This document shows positions 45,495 through 53,739 of a stretch of DNA of 64,000 nucleotides, piece by piece (the first letter of the stretch is position 1; every line of letters begins with the position of its first letter). Position numbers and translations under genes: made by a program. This DNA is from Parabacteroides sp. FAFU027 (GTDB lineage: Bacteria > Bacteroidota > Bacteroidia > Bacteroidales > UBA7332): assembly GCF_022808675.1 (NCBI RefSeq), contig NZ_JAKZKV010000015.1, positions 34,203-98,202 of the forward strand, written 5' to 3'. The notes under the pieces are model-generated. The model was not told where the DNA came from and did no database searches. It worked only from the letters and a program-made list of their open reading frames with translations.

Positions 45495-47678
45495 TCACTT
45501 CAATTCAAAAGCAAATCTACCTCTAATATCCATTGAGGATGAACCAATTAAAGCTTCAAATCTCCCAGGCTCAGCCACCCACATATGCTTTTGATCATCA
45601 TAGAAACTCAATGCATCCAAAGTTACAGGAAAGACTACTGTTTTTTCTTCACCCGGAGATAAACTTATCTTCTTAAAACCTTTTAGTTCTTTGAAAGGGC
45701 GAGGTAAAGAAGATTCGTTATCACGGATATAAAGTTGTACCACTTCTTGTCCCTCCCGTTTTCCTGTATTTTTCACCTTTACAGTCACATTGATCGTATC
45801 ATTGACGTGCATCACAGATTTATCGGCAATTGCTTTACTGTACTGAAAGTTCGTATAACTCAGCCCATGACCAAAAGGAAACAAAGGTTTAGTATTTTTC
45901 TGTCTATCAGCCCAACGGTAACCTACAAAGATACCTTCTTTATATTCCACATCTGTTTTATTACCCGGATAACCGCCTAACGCACTAGCTGCATTATCAT
46001 CAATGAGGACAGGAAATGTAAACGGAAGTTTTCCTGAAGGATTGACCTCTCCGAAAAGTACGGATGCCAAGGCGTTTCCGGTTTCCGTTCCACAATACCA
46101 AGCTTCCACAATTGATGGCACATTGTTTACCCAAGGCATTGCAACGGCATTTCCGCTGATGATAACGACGACTGTGTTAGGATTAGCAGCAGTAAGTTGA
46201 GAAATAAGAGTATCCTGTCCATAAGGAAGCCCGAGGGAAGTGCGATCGTGCCCCTCACAGTCCTGTCCGTTATTTTTGTTCAACCCTCCTATAAAGAGTA
46301 CAATATCAGCTTCTTTTGCTGCTGATACAGCTTCTTCACGAAGCTGTTCTCCAATATTTTCCTTTTGATTCATCGACGAAACCGAAGTATACCCTGATAA
46401 ATACCTAACAGAAACCTGTTGTCTGGCATAAGTCTCTATCCCAGTCAATGGTGATATTTCATATTTTGTCTTCAGAGCAGAAGACCCCCCCCCTACAGTC
46501 ATTTTTTTCACAGCATTCTCCCCTACCACTAGAATATTTTTTACTTTGGAAATATCTATAGGCAACAGGGATGACCGATTTTTCAGCAAAACGATCCCCT
46601 CCTGAGCAATTTTACGTCCAGCGAGGGCATGTTCCATAGTTCCGAACGAACCATACGGTCGATTTTTGGACATAGTAGTACGAAAAACCAGTCTTAGGAT
46701 ACGGCGCACTTTTTCATCCAACTCCTGAGTATCGATTTTTCCTTCTGTAATCATCTTCAGATAAGGAGAGGCTAAGTAGTAATTTGCATAGGCATTGCTG
46801 GCACTCCAGTTCAGCCCATTTGTCCAGCTTCCAAACTCCATATCCAGACCGTTACGGATCGCTTCATTTGTTTTATGCACCCCACCCCAGTCAGAAATAA
46901 CCACTCCATCAAAGCCCCAGTCCCGTTTCAGGATCTCATTTAACAGATATTGGTTATGACAGCAATGTTGGCCTTTATACTGATTGTAAGCGCCCATAAT
47001 AGCCCATGCACCACCATCTTGCACAGCAGCTTTGAAGGCAGGCAGGTATATTTCATGCAATGCCCTGTCATCCACTTTTACATTGATGTTTTCGCGACGC
47101 ACCTCTTGGTTATTCAGTGCAAAATGTTTTACACAAGCTGCAATTCCGCACTTTTGTACCTCGCGAATATAAGGAACAACCATCTTTGACGCTAAATAAG
47201 GATCCTCTCCCATATATTCAAAATTGCGACCATTAAGAGGTGTCCGATAGATATTGACTCCGGGACCAAGAAGCACATTCTTATTTCGATAGCGGGCTTC
47301 CTCCCCGATGCTTTTCCCGTAAAGAGCCGACATATCCGGAGACCATGTCGCTGCCAGAGCAGTGAGTGCAGGGAAAGCAATACAAGAATCGTTCGTCCAT
47401 TTAGCTTCATTCCACTCATCCCACAAGACTTCTGCCCGAATGCCGTGAGGACCGTCTGTCATCCAGTTTTCGGGAATGCCTAACCGCGGTACTCCTGCCG
47501 AACTAAACTTGGACTGCGCATGAATCATGGCAACCTTTTCCTCAACAGTCATACGCCGAAGAGCATCTTCCACCCGCTGTTCGATCGGTTGATCAGGATC
47601 GAGATAAATCGGATTTCGGGCTAATGATGTGACAGTACATGCCAGAAGCAGACTGGCGTAAATCGCTTTTTTCTTCAT
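45495..47678 (-). CDS. GH3 beta-glycosidase (beta-glucosidase/xylosidase type)
   Basis: 727 residues with signal peptide from the ATG at 47678 (MKKKAIYASLLLACTVTSLA). The (alpha/beta)8 domain contains WMTDGPHGIR, KHFALNNQEVRR and the nucleophile Asp in DGVVISDWGGVH (about residue 280). The alpha/beta sandwich with GGGSSALKT follows, and the C-terminal fibronectin-like domain begins after FPFGHGLSYTNF (about 620). It releases beta-linked terminal glucose or xylose from oligosaccharides, probably in the periplasm. It is the distal gene of the SusCD block but is separated from it by a hairpin. Confidence 0.92.
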   Translation of the reverse strand: MKKKAIYASLLLACTVTSLARNPIYLDPDQPIEQRVEDALRRMTVEEKVAMIHAQSKFSSAGVPRLGIPENWMTDGPHGIRAEVLWDEWNEAKWTNDSCIAFPALTALAATWSPDMSALYGKSIGEEARYRNKNVLLGPGVNIYRTPLNGRNFEYMGEDPYLASKMVVPYIREVQKCGIAACVKHFALNNQEVRRENINVKVDDRALHEIYLPAFKAAVQDGGAWAIMGAYNQYKGQHCCHNQYLLNEILKRDWGFDGVVISDWGGVHKTNEAIRNGLDMEFGSWTNGLNWSASNAYANYYLASPYLKMITEGKIDTQELDEKVRRILRLVFRTTMSKNRPYGSFGTMEHALAGRKIAQEGIVLLKNRSSLLPIDISKVKNILVVGENAVKKMTVGGGSSALKTKYEISPLTGIETYARQQVSVRYLSGYTSVSSMNQKENIGEQLREEAVSAAKEADIVLFIGGLNKNNGQDCEGHDRTSLGLPYGQDTLISQLTAANPNTVVVIISGNAVAMPWVNNVPSIVEAWYCGTETGNALASVLFGEVNPSGKLPFTFPVLIDDNAASALGGYPGNKTDVEYKEGIFVGYRWADRQKNTKPLFPFGHGLSYTNFQYSKAIADKSVMHVNDTINVTVKVKNTGKREGQEVVQLYIRDNESSLPRPFKELKGFKKISLSPGEEKTVVFPVTLDALSFYDDQKHMWVAEPGRFEALIGSSSMDIRGRFAFELK

Positions 47679-47739
47679 GATTTTAAATTCTAATTTGAAC
47701 AACACTTATCGTATTTGATTTTACGTTCAATGAACAAAG

Positions 47740-47783
47740 AAACAGGGTTTCCGAGACGTTCAATGCCTACAGAAACCCTGCTC
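47740..47783 (-). terminator. Putative terminator after the DUF4623-like gene
   Basis: CAGGGTTTC (47743-47751) pairs with GAAACCCTG (47772-47780), with a 20-base loop. On the minus strand it is followed by TTTCTTTGTT. The large loop lowers certainty. Confidence 0.5.
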
Positions 47784-47843
47784 TCAAAGTAAATACACCT
47801 TCATAAATCAGTCTTTAAATCAGACTAACCGGTTTGAGATATA

Positions 47844-49223
47844 TTATTTTACAATAACCTTTTCAATAGCTACGTTCTTCTGATTCTTTATCGCTTTTAC
47901 GATATAGACACCCGCCGCCAGACTCACGTTGTCGGTATTTTCTTTGACTGCTACTTTCTGTCCCTGCAGATTAAACACTTCTACTTTTGCCGACTCTGAG
48001 AGTTTTACTCCATTTGCTGTTGTTGTGATTTTCACCTGATCTGCAGATGTTGTCGAAGTGCCGGTAGAAATAGCATTCAGATCTGTCTCCAACCCAAATT
48101 GGTATGCAGCCAATCCGTTTTTCGGTCCATACAAGTACAGTGAAGCGATTTTGCCAGCATTATCGACTACAGAATATACAGTCTGAAGCCATCTGTAGCT
48201 AATGGTTTTATATAATCCATCGCCACCGGGATAATCGTAATAGTTAGTACTGCCCAGAAAGGACATATCAGCGCCTAATTCTACCAGCTTAAAATTCATG
48301 GGTACACCACTTGAACTCGGATCTGTATTACAATAAGACACGAATTTTTTTCCATTGATTGTAAATTGATCTACACCGTCCCGGTTTGTATTCACCGGTT
48401 TATTAGTCGCATCGTCAGCAAAACTGCTTACCATCGAGATTGAGGTTAAGGTATTATCATAAGAATAAAGAGTCGGGTAGGTCTTTTGTCCATCTAAATA
48501 AAATTTCTGGCTATCAATTGCATGAATACGAGATTCATTTCCCAACGTAGTTGCAGTTGTCGGGTAAAATGAAATAGTAAGTTCTGTTGGCGTACTAGCC
48601 ACTACTCCATTGGTAATCTCCCAACGTAAAACAGTATTAGAACCTCCATTCGCAGTTATTATATAACCGTTTCCTGTAATGTCTCCATATACATCAAATG
48701 TTTCAAATCGGAATGTACCGGTAGTACCTCCTTTCAGAAACTCCAATACTTTTGTACCGGTACCATCTGCGACATTAACATTCCAAATCTGAAGTGGTGT
48801 CACCTTATTGTCCGCAACAAGATTACACAATAATACGTGTCCTGCATCATCCACACGGATATCGTTACAACCATAAGGAACCTGAGTTCCATCATCTTTC
48901 TTGAATACATTAGACGCCAGAGCTTTATTTTCTATGAAATTTCCCGTTGCAGCATCAAAAATATCAATACTAAGGGCATAGGGTTCCGCCGAACCATCGC
49001 GTCTGCAAATCAGCACTTTCCCATTGGTTACCGCCATACTTCTGGCGTTATTCTCCACTGTACACATTGAGGGGCTCAAATTACCCTGGTTATACGACTG
49101 AAACCAAAGGCTTTTCAACAAATAGCCATTTGAGGTTGTACTGTAAATCGCCTGATCAGCAGTAGCGTAAACAGAAGCAATTCCAGACAGTAGAATTGCC
49201 ACAGAAAGTAATAGCTTTCTCAT
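47844..49223 (-). CDS. Secreted DUF4623-like protein with T9SS sorting domain
   Basis: 459 residues. Signal peptide MRKLLLSVAILLSGIASVYA. The body (about 25-375) is a beta-rich, propeller-like domain, with blocks VENNARSMAVTNGKVLICRR, CNDIRVDDAGHVLLCN and YIITANGGSNTVLRWEI, resembling DUF4623. The last 70 residues form a T9SS sorting domain: VKLSESAKVEVFNLQGQKV, VSLAAGVYIVK and a closing KVIVK. It is predicted to be secreted to the surface. The assignment to DUF4623 is by resemblance. It is downstream of DUF4832 copy A on the same strand and may bind or cut the same glycan. Confidence 0.75.
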   Translation of the reverse strand: MRKLLLSVAILLSGIASVYATADQAIYSTTSNGYLLKSLWFQSYNQGNLSPSMCTVENNARSMAVTNGKVLICRRDGSAEPYALSIDIFDAATGNFIENKALASNVFKKDDGTQVPYGCNDIRVDDAGHVLLCNLVADNKVTPLQIWNVNVADGTGTKVLEFLKGGTTGTFRFETFDVYGDITGNGYIITANGGSNTVLRWEITNGVVASTPTELTISFYPTTATTLGNESRIHAIDSQKFYLDGQKTYPTLYSYDNTLTSISMVSSFADDATNKPVNTNRDGVDQFTINGKKFVSYCNTDPSSSGVPMNFKLVELGADMSFLGSTNYYDYPGGDGLYKTISYRWLQTVYSVVDNAGKIASLYLYGPKNGLAAYQFGLETDLNAISTGTSTTSADQVKITTTANGVKLSESAKVEVFNLQGQKVAVKENTDNVSLAAGVYIVKAIKNQKNVAIEKVIVK

Positions 49224-49345
49224 AATTTAGATTTTTAATTAATTATAAACACACATTAAAAAAGGAAGTAAATTTTGGCAGATCCCTGATCCCGGTATAG
49301 CCATCAAAACGATTGACCATACCGATAACAAAGGATCAAAATAGA

Positions 49346-50932
49346 TTATTTTACTGTCACATCCATCAGCTTAAGCCATCCAGAAGTGGTAATATTTGTT
49401 TTTGCAGAGATATTCAGACCCTTGACATTATCTTTTGTCACATCGACAATAGCTACGGCCCAAGTATAATCACCTGCCGGAACATCTTTTACTGGGGTTG
49501 AAAATTCATAAGTCGTAGGTGTTCCTTTAAGCCATTTTGAAGGGTCTGTGCTAGAATCTATATAGATAGATTTCACAGAATCGTCTATCTTACTTAGCAT
49601 GGCAAATGCCACTTTGTATTTTTGATTCCATTGAGGCAGGTTATTCGGACAAACGCCCCATCCCAGGTTGTTCCAACGGTGAATGATCTTAATCGTAGTG
49701 GTGTTTGTGACGGTCTTTGGCAAAGAGAGTTTATCAGGATACAAACGGTACCCCCCTTCTGCTATAAAACTCTTTACCATAGAGTAAGCATCTTTAAACC
49801 ATGACTGCACTTCTCCGCCGGCGCGGAAGTCCATCACATTGACGTGAGCCTCTTTCGAATCATCGTATTCACCCTTGCGCACGTCTACCGCAGTCTTGTA
49901 TCCACGGGGATCTATGGAATAGTTCATGGTATTTACGCACCAGCCACCTTCCATTATAACCGGACGGGTGGGAAACCAATCGGTTACAATTCCCTTTTCG
50001 TAGCTCTGGTAATAACTCGTCATTCCAAAGGCATCGTGCCGCAACATATAACCTTTGTTGAAAGCGCTTGTCAAAAGGGTTTTAGTATCGGGATTGGGAC
50101 TTGCCCATTCCTGTGGTAAACCGATCAACCGGTGGTAATTTATTGCCAAGGGAACTTTTTTAAAATTAGTCAGGTAAAGATTCGTGATCCAGTCGAAAAC
50201 CGACTGTCTGTTGGCCGTATTCAGATATAGTACCGTGTGCGCTTCTCCCCATTTGCCCAGTCCGTATCCATCGATGAAATCAACCACATCAGGATCGTCA
50301 AATTTTGCGGCAAAAGCTTTGATAAACTTCTCATATTTCGCCTGGAAAACGAGGTCATCTGGATAAGGAGACCATACCGATACACTTCCTGTCTGCGTTA
50401 CATACCCCTGTGCGCCCGCATCTCTCACATATGTTGGAGTAAAGTTTCTGGGTTTGTCGCGGCTATCCTCCACTATACGGAACGCGAGTTTAAGCCCTCT
50501 TGCTTTTGCTCCTTCAATCAGCATTTTAATCGTTGCATTATTATCCCAGGCATAAACTCCTTCCTGAGGTTCTAAATCGGCCCATCCAGTACGGATATAC
50601 AAAATACTGGCGTAATCGGAAGCCTTGACGGTTGTCCCCAATTCGGGTACAGAAACCTTGTCGAGTTGGGTCCAGAAATCACTGGCTACACCTGCGCTGC
50701 CGTAAATAGCCCAGCCTGCCATAGGGTTACGCACCAGCTTCTGAGTCTCAGGTACCACATCTACTATATAATTACCTGGAACACTGTTATCCAGAGAAGA
50801 ATTGGAGCTTCCACCTGTAACAAGGTTGTCTTCTTGTCCCGAACAGGCAAACATGCTTGTCGTGGCAAATAACAATAGTCCGACATTTGCTGCAATCGCT
50901 ATCTTTTTACTTAACCAACGGTGTTTTTTCAT
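49346..50932 (-). CDS. DUF4832/DUF4874 glycosidase-like lipoprotein, copy A
   Basis: 528 residues. The N-terminus is a lipoprotein signal (LLFATTSMFAC, Cys at about 30) followed by SGQEDN, which fits the Bacteroidota surface-export rule. The body is the DUF4874 plus DUF4832 pair, a TIM-barrel-like predicted glycosidase: RNPMAGWAIYGSAG, ILYIRTGWADLEPQEGVYAW, DFIDGYGLGKWGEAH, HDAFGMTSYYQSYE, then RWNNLGWGVCPNNLPQW and a final beta-sandwich. There is no T9SS domain; the chain stops at MDVTVK. 759 bases (49916-50674) are identical to copy B. Enzyme specificity is unknown. Confidence 0.85.
   Translation of the reverse strand: MKKHRWLSKKIAIAANVGLLLFATTSMFACSGQEDNLVTGGSSNSSLDNSVPGNYIVDVVPETQKLVRNPMAGWAIYGSAGVASDFWTQLDKVSVPELGTTVKASDYASILYIRTGWADLEPQEGVYAWDNNATIKMLIEGAKARGLKLAFRIVEDSRDKPRNFTPTYVRDAGAQGYVTQTGSVSVWSPYPDDLVFQAKYEKFIKAFAAKFDDPDVVDFIDGYGLGKWGEAHTVLYLNTANRQSVFDWITNLYLTNFKKVPLAINYHRLIGLPQEWASPNPDTKTLLTSAFNKGYMLRHDAFGMTSYYQSYEKGIVTDWFPTRPVIMEGGWCVNTMNYSIDPRGYKTAVDVRKGEYDDSKEAHVNVMDFRAGGEVQSWFKDAYSMVKSFIAEGGYRLYPDKLSLPKTVTNTTTIKIIHRWNNLGWGVCPNNLPQWNQKYKVAFAMLSKIDDSVKSIYIDSSTDPSKWLKGTPTTYEFSTPVKDVPAGDYTWAVAIVDVTKDNVKGLNISAKTNITTSGWLKLMDVTVK
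49916..50674. repeat. 759-bp segment identical to 63242-64000 (DUF4832 copies)
   Basis: Reading both stretches line by line I found no difference from GGAATAGTTCATGG to the window edge, at an offset of 13326. Just left of position 49916 the paralogues abruptly diverge (for example CTATGG against CTACGG, and ACGTCTACC against ACATGGGCA). This indicates recent gene conversion, duplication or an assembly effect. Confidence 0.9.
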
Positions 50933-51256
50933 ACTATTATTCAGCTAATTATAATTAAGGGATTAAACCGGATTATCTGCGACCTTTTTTGTTGTTTTAT
51001 TTCGTCTTTGCCAGACGAAACTGAATACAGAAAGCAGATAACCTTTGCTTTGACTACTACACCTAATATCCATGAAGGAGATAAAATACTCAGACGAACA
51101 ATCTATTTAACTATTATAAACAGTAAACATACTGTTTTTTTATTTTGTAGATGGATAGACTGAAATCAGAATTAAAATAGAGAAGGCTACACAACCGAAA
51201 TTCAACCTGTAGCCTTCTCCTCATCATATAAACTCAAAACTATATTGTCTTTTTAA
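50933..51256. other. Intergenic region between DUF4832 copy A and DUF1735 gene
   Basis: 324 bases. It contains the minus-strand terminator (51178-51222) and then AT-rich sequence leading to copy A. No gene or clear promoter box could be supported. Confidence 0.55.
51176..51222 (-). terminator. Terminator of the SusCD-DUF1735 transcript
   Basis: GAGAAGGCTACA (51180-51191) pairs with TGTAGCCTTCTC (51209-51220) across a 17-base loop. On the minus strand TATTTTAATT follows. It separates the SusC/D block from DUF4832 copy A. Confidence 0.65.
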
Positions 51257-51850
51257 TCAGAGAGCAACATCTTTGTAGTTAAATTTAGGTTTCAACCGCA
51301 CCATGACCCGCTTTTTGCTTGCCCTGATCGTATCTCCGGAGGTGTTTACCAGTCCCAAAGGAAGAACGAGGGATTTTGTAGTCTTCAGTTTGGCGATCTT
51401 GGTCAGATTGAGACGAAGATTAATCTGTCCAGTCCTTACGTCTTTGGGGATCACAAGACTTCGTTCCAACTGATAACAGTCGGCAGGCAAAATCATCGTG
51501 TTCTTAAAATAGAGTACACTGGAAGACTTTGATGCAGTTGGTATAGTCACATCGTTATAAACTGCCAGCATGGAATCCATGTATGCCGAATCGACCTTCA
51601 ACCGAACAGACAGAGCCGGATATTCGGAAGAAATACCCGAACGGGTCACCCCGAGCACCCTGATGGCTGTATCCTTGAGCAGCGTGTCACTGGCTTGACG
51701 CAGCAGAGTATCTTTCAGTTCCAGGTAAGTAGTATCCTTGGACATATAAATATAATAACTGCCAAAAGTATCCATATTTTCTCTGAAACAGGAGGTCAGA
51801 AATAGTACCGCCATAACTGTTGCGGCCATGTGTTTCGCATATCTTTTCAT
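51257..51850 (-). CDS. DUF1735-type surface glycan-binding lipoprotein
   Basis: 197 residues. Lipoprotein signal with the Cys in MAVLFLTSCFREN (about 21). The body is a beta-sandwich resembling DUF1735 (BT_3987-like): RVLGVTRSGISSEYPALSVRLKVD and LPADCYQLERSLVIPKDVRTG. Such proteins are encoded right after SusD and are thought to bind glycans at the cell surface. No catalytic residues are visible. It starts 24 bases downstream of SusD-B and closes that transcript. Confidence 0.83.
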   Translation of the reverse strand: MKRYAKHMAATVMAVLFLTSCFRENMDTFGSYYIYMSKDTTYLELKDTLLRQASDTLLKDTAIRVLGVTRSGISSEYPALSVRLKVDSAYMDSMLAVYNDVTIPTASKSSSVLYFKNTMILPADCYQLERSLVIPKDVRTGQINLRLNLTKIAKLKTTKSLVLPLGLVNTSGDTIRASKKRVMVRLKPKFNYKDVAL

Positions 51851-51874
51851 CGTTGACTTGAATTATAAGGTTTA

Positions 51875-53659
51875 TTATTTCCAACCCGGGTTTTGTACCA
51901 ATACCAAAGATTTGTTCATTTCCGACTGAGGGATAGGATACAGGTACATTTTCGAACTCCATGCCCGGGTCTCAATCTTCTGGCGAGTGTAGCTGTACAC
52001 TCCGGGGGTTGTCTCCTGAATACGCATTCCGTAAATATCTCCGCCAATACCCTGATCAGCAGTCATCCAACGACGGACATCCCAGTAACGATGCTCCTCA
52101 AAAGCAAGCTCCACGCGTCTCTCATTTCTCAGTCTGGCCCTAAAGTCGGCAGCGGTGATGGTCGATGCCAGGGCGGGCATGCCTACTGCGGCACGGGTGC
52201 GGACACTGTTTACGGCAGACAAAGCTGTAATGGTAAGTCCGTCGGCAGCAGATGTAGCTGTCGGAGATCCGAAAGCCTCAAGCATCGCTTCGGCATAGTC
52301 TAGGTAAATTTCTGACAATCTGAAATATACCCATTGCTTTTTACTGGTGTTGTTGAGCGTCAGATCAAGTGTCTCGTCAACATATTTACGCAAATAATAT
52401 CCTGTCTTGGATGCTCCCACACGGGGCAAACCCTGACTTCCGCCTTCCCACAACTGTACAGCCGTAGCATTTTTGCCAAAAGTGGTGCCATTGTAGACGA
52501 TGGTCTTTTTGAGACGCGGATCACGATTGGCGTATGGATTTGCCGGATCGTAACCCGATGTCGGATCGTCGATTGTTTTTCCACTTCTCGCGTCAGTAGA
52601 TGAGGAGAATTTCATTTCGTAAGCATCTACCAGATTCTGTGTCGGACAAGTTTCACTCTTACCGGTCGCAAAACCGACAGGATAATTGAGTACATCAAAA
52701 GTATTGCTGGCAGTATAGCGTTTTTCAAAAATGACCTCCCGGCTAAAGGCATCCCGCAGCAGGAAAAGCGCCGAGTAGTCGCTATGGAAACTATATATGC
52801 TGCTGTTGACCATATCCAGAACAGCCTTGCAGGCTTGTGCCGCCCTGATCCAGCGTGCCTGACGATTTGCATCGGTATATCCCACCAGCGAATCCGTATT
52901 ATTGGGTTGGTTGTATAAATCGCTGGCTGCATACAGCAAAGTGCGTGCTTTCAGCGCGAGAGCAGCGCCTTTGGTAGCCCGGCCAAGGTATGCCTGAGTG
53001 GCCGTATTACTGTAATAATCAGCCGACAGGTATTTAGCAGCGGTATCACACTGTTGCACAATGTAGTTGACGCATCGGGAAAAACTTGCTCGTGGAATCC
53101 GTTTCAATGAATCCAGCTCTGATATCGGATCATAAGCTCTCGTGACTAATGGCACTCCGCCATAACGCTTAATCAATTCAAAATAAAAGAATGCTCTCAG
53201 GAAATGAGCCTCATACTTATGCATTGTAGTCAGCGTTGCACGACGATTGTACTCTTCTGGAGTTCCTATCTTAAGATAACTCCAATCAACCTGTTTCAAC
53301 AAATCCAGAAATGCATTAGCTTTACGAATTCCGTTGTAAGAATTGGACCACGGGCTGCCTTCGGGATTAGAAAATGAGCCCCAGTTTCCGATATTGAAGT
53401 TCTGTATGTCTTCGCCGTCGTTGACATCCTCGGCTTCGTCGCATGCCGAAGCCAGCATCGCATTACCAATGCGGTCATACCCGTCAGGCAGGTAAGAATA
53501 CACATTGTTGATTACAGTGGTAATGCTGTTTATGTTATGAGTCACATCGTCTTCGGTCTTGAATGCAAGCATATCCGAATCCGTAAAATTACAACCGGTC
53601 AGAAAGGTCATCCCCAGAAGCATCAAGAGATAGAGATTCTTTATATTATCCTTTTTCAT
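51875..53659 (-). CDS. SusD/RagB-family lipoprotein B
   Basis: 594 residues. Lipobox MLLGMTFLTGCN (Cys at about 23). SusD hallmarks include the TPR-like helical N-terminal half with FLRAFFYFELIKRYGGVPLV, a mid-protein ARTLLYAASDLYNQPN, and the C-terminal part LSEIYLDYAEAMLEA, RNERRVELAFEEHRYWDVRRW, QSEMNKSLVLVQNPGWK. It forms a lid over SusC-B and captures oligosaccharides at the surface. SusC-B is 80 bases upstream. Confidence 0.96.
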   Translation of the reverse strand: MKKDNIKNLYLLMLLGMTFLTGCNFTDSDMLAFKTEDDVTHNINSITTVINNVYSYLPDGYDRIGNAMLASACDEAEDVNDGEDIQNFNIGNWGSFSNPEGSPWSNSYNGIRKANAFLDLLKQVDWSYLKIGTPEEYNRRATLTTMHKYEAHFLRAFFYFELIKRYGGVPLVTRAYDPISELDSLKRIPRASFSRCVNYIVQQCDTAAKYLSADYYSNTATQAYLGRATKGAALALKARTLLYAASDLYNQPNNTDSLVGYTDANRQARWIRAAQACKAVLDMVNSSIYSFHSDYSALFLLRDAFSREVIFEKRYTASNTFDVLNYPVGFATGKSETCPTQNLVDAYEMKFSSSTDARSGKTIDDPTSGYDPANPYANRDPRLKKTIVYNGTTFGKNATAVQLWEGGSQGLPRVGASKTGYYLRKYVDETLDLTLNNTSKKQWVYFRLSEIYLDYAEAMLEAFGSPTATSAADGLTITALSAVNSVRTRAAVGMPALASTITAADFRARLRNERRVELAFEEHRYWDVRRWMTADQGIGGDIYGMRIQETTPGVYSYTRQKIETRAWSSKMYLYPIPQSEMNKSLVLVQNPGWK

Positions 53660-53739
53660 CCGAATAAATTTTTAATTAAAGTTGGAATGGAACTTGCGAT
53701 GAACTTAGACATGCTAAGTTCATGCTCGTTTCATAGTTT

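Noticed and set aside
49290..49325. Imperfect inverted repeat before the DUF4623-like gene as terminator of copy A
   Set aside because: No U-tract follows on the minus strand and the loop is long, so termination cannot be supported.
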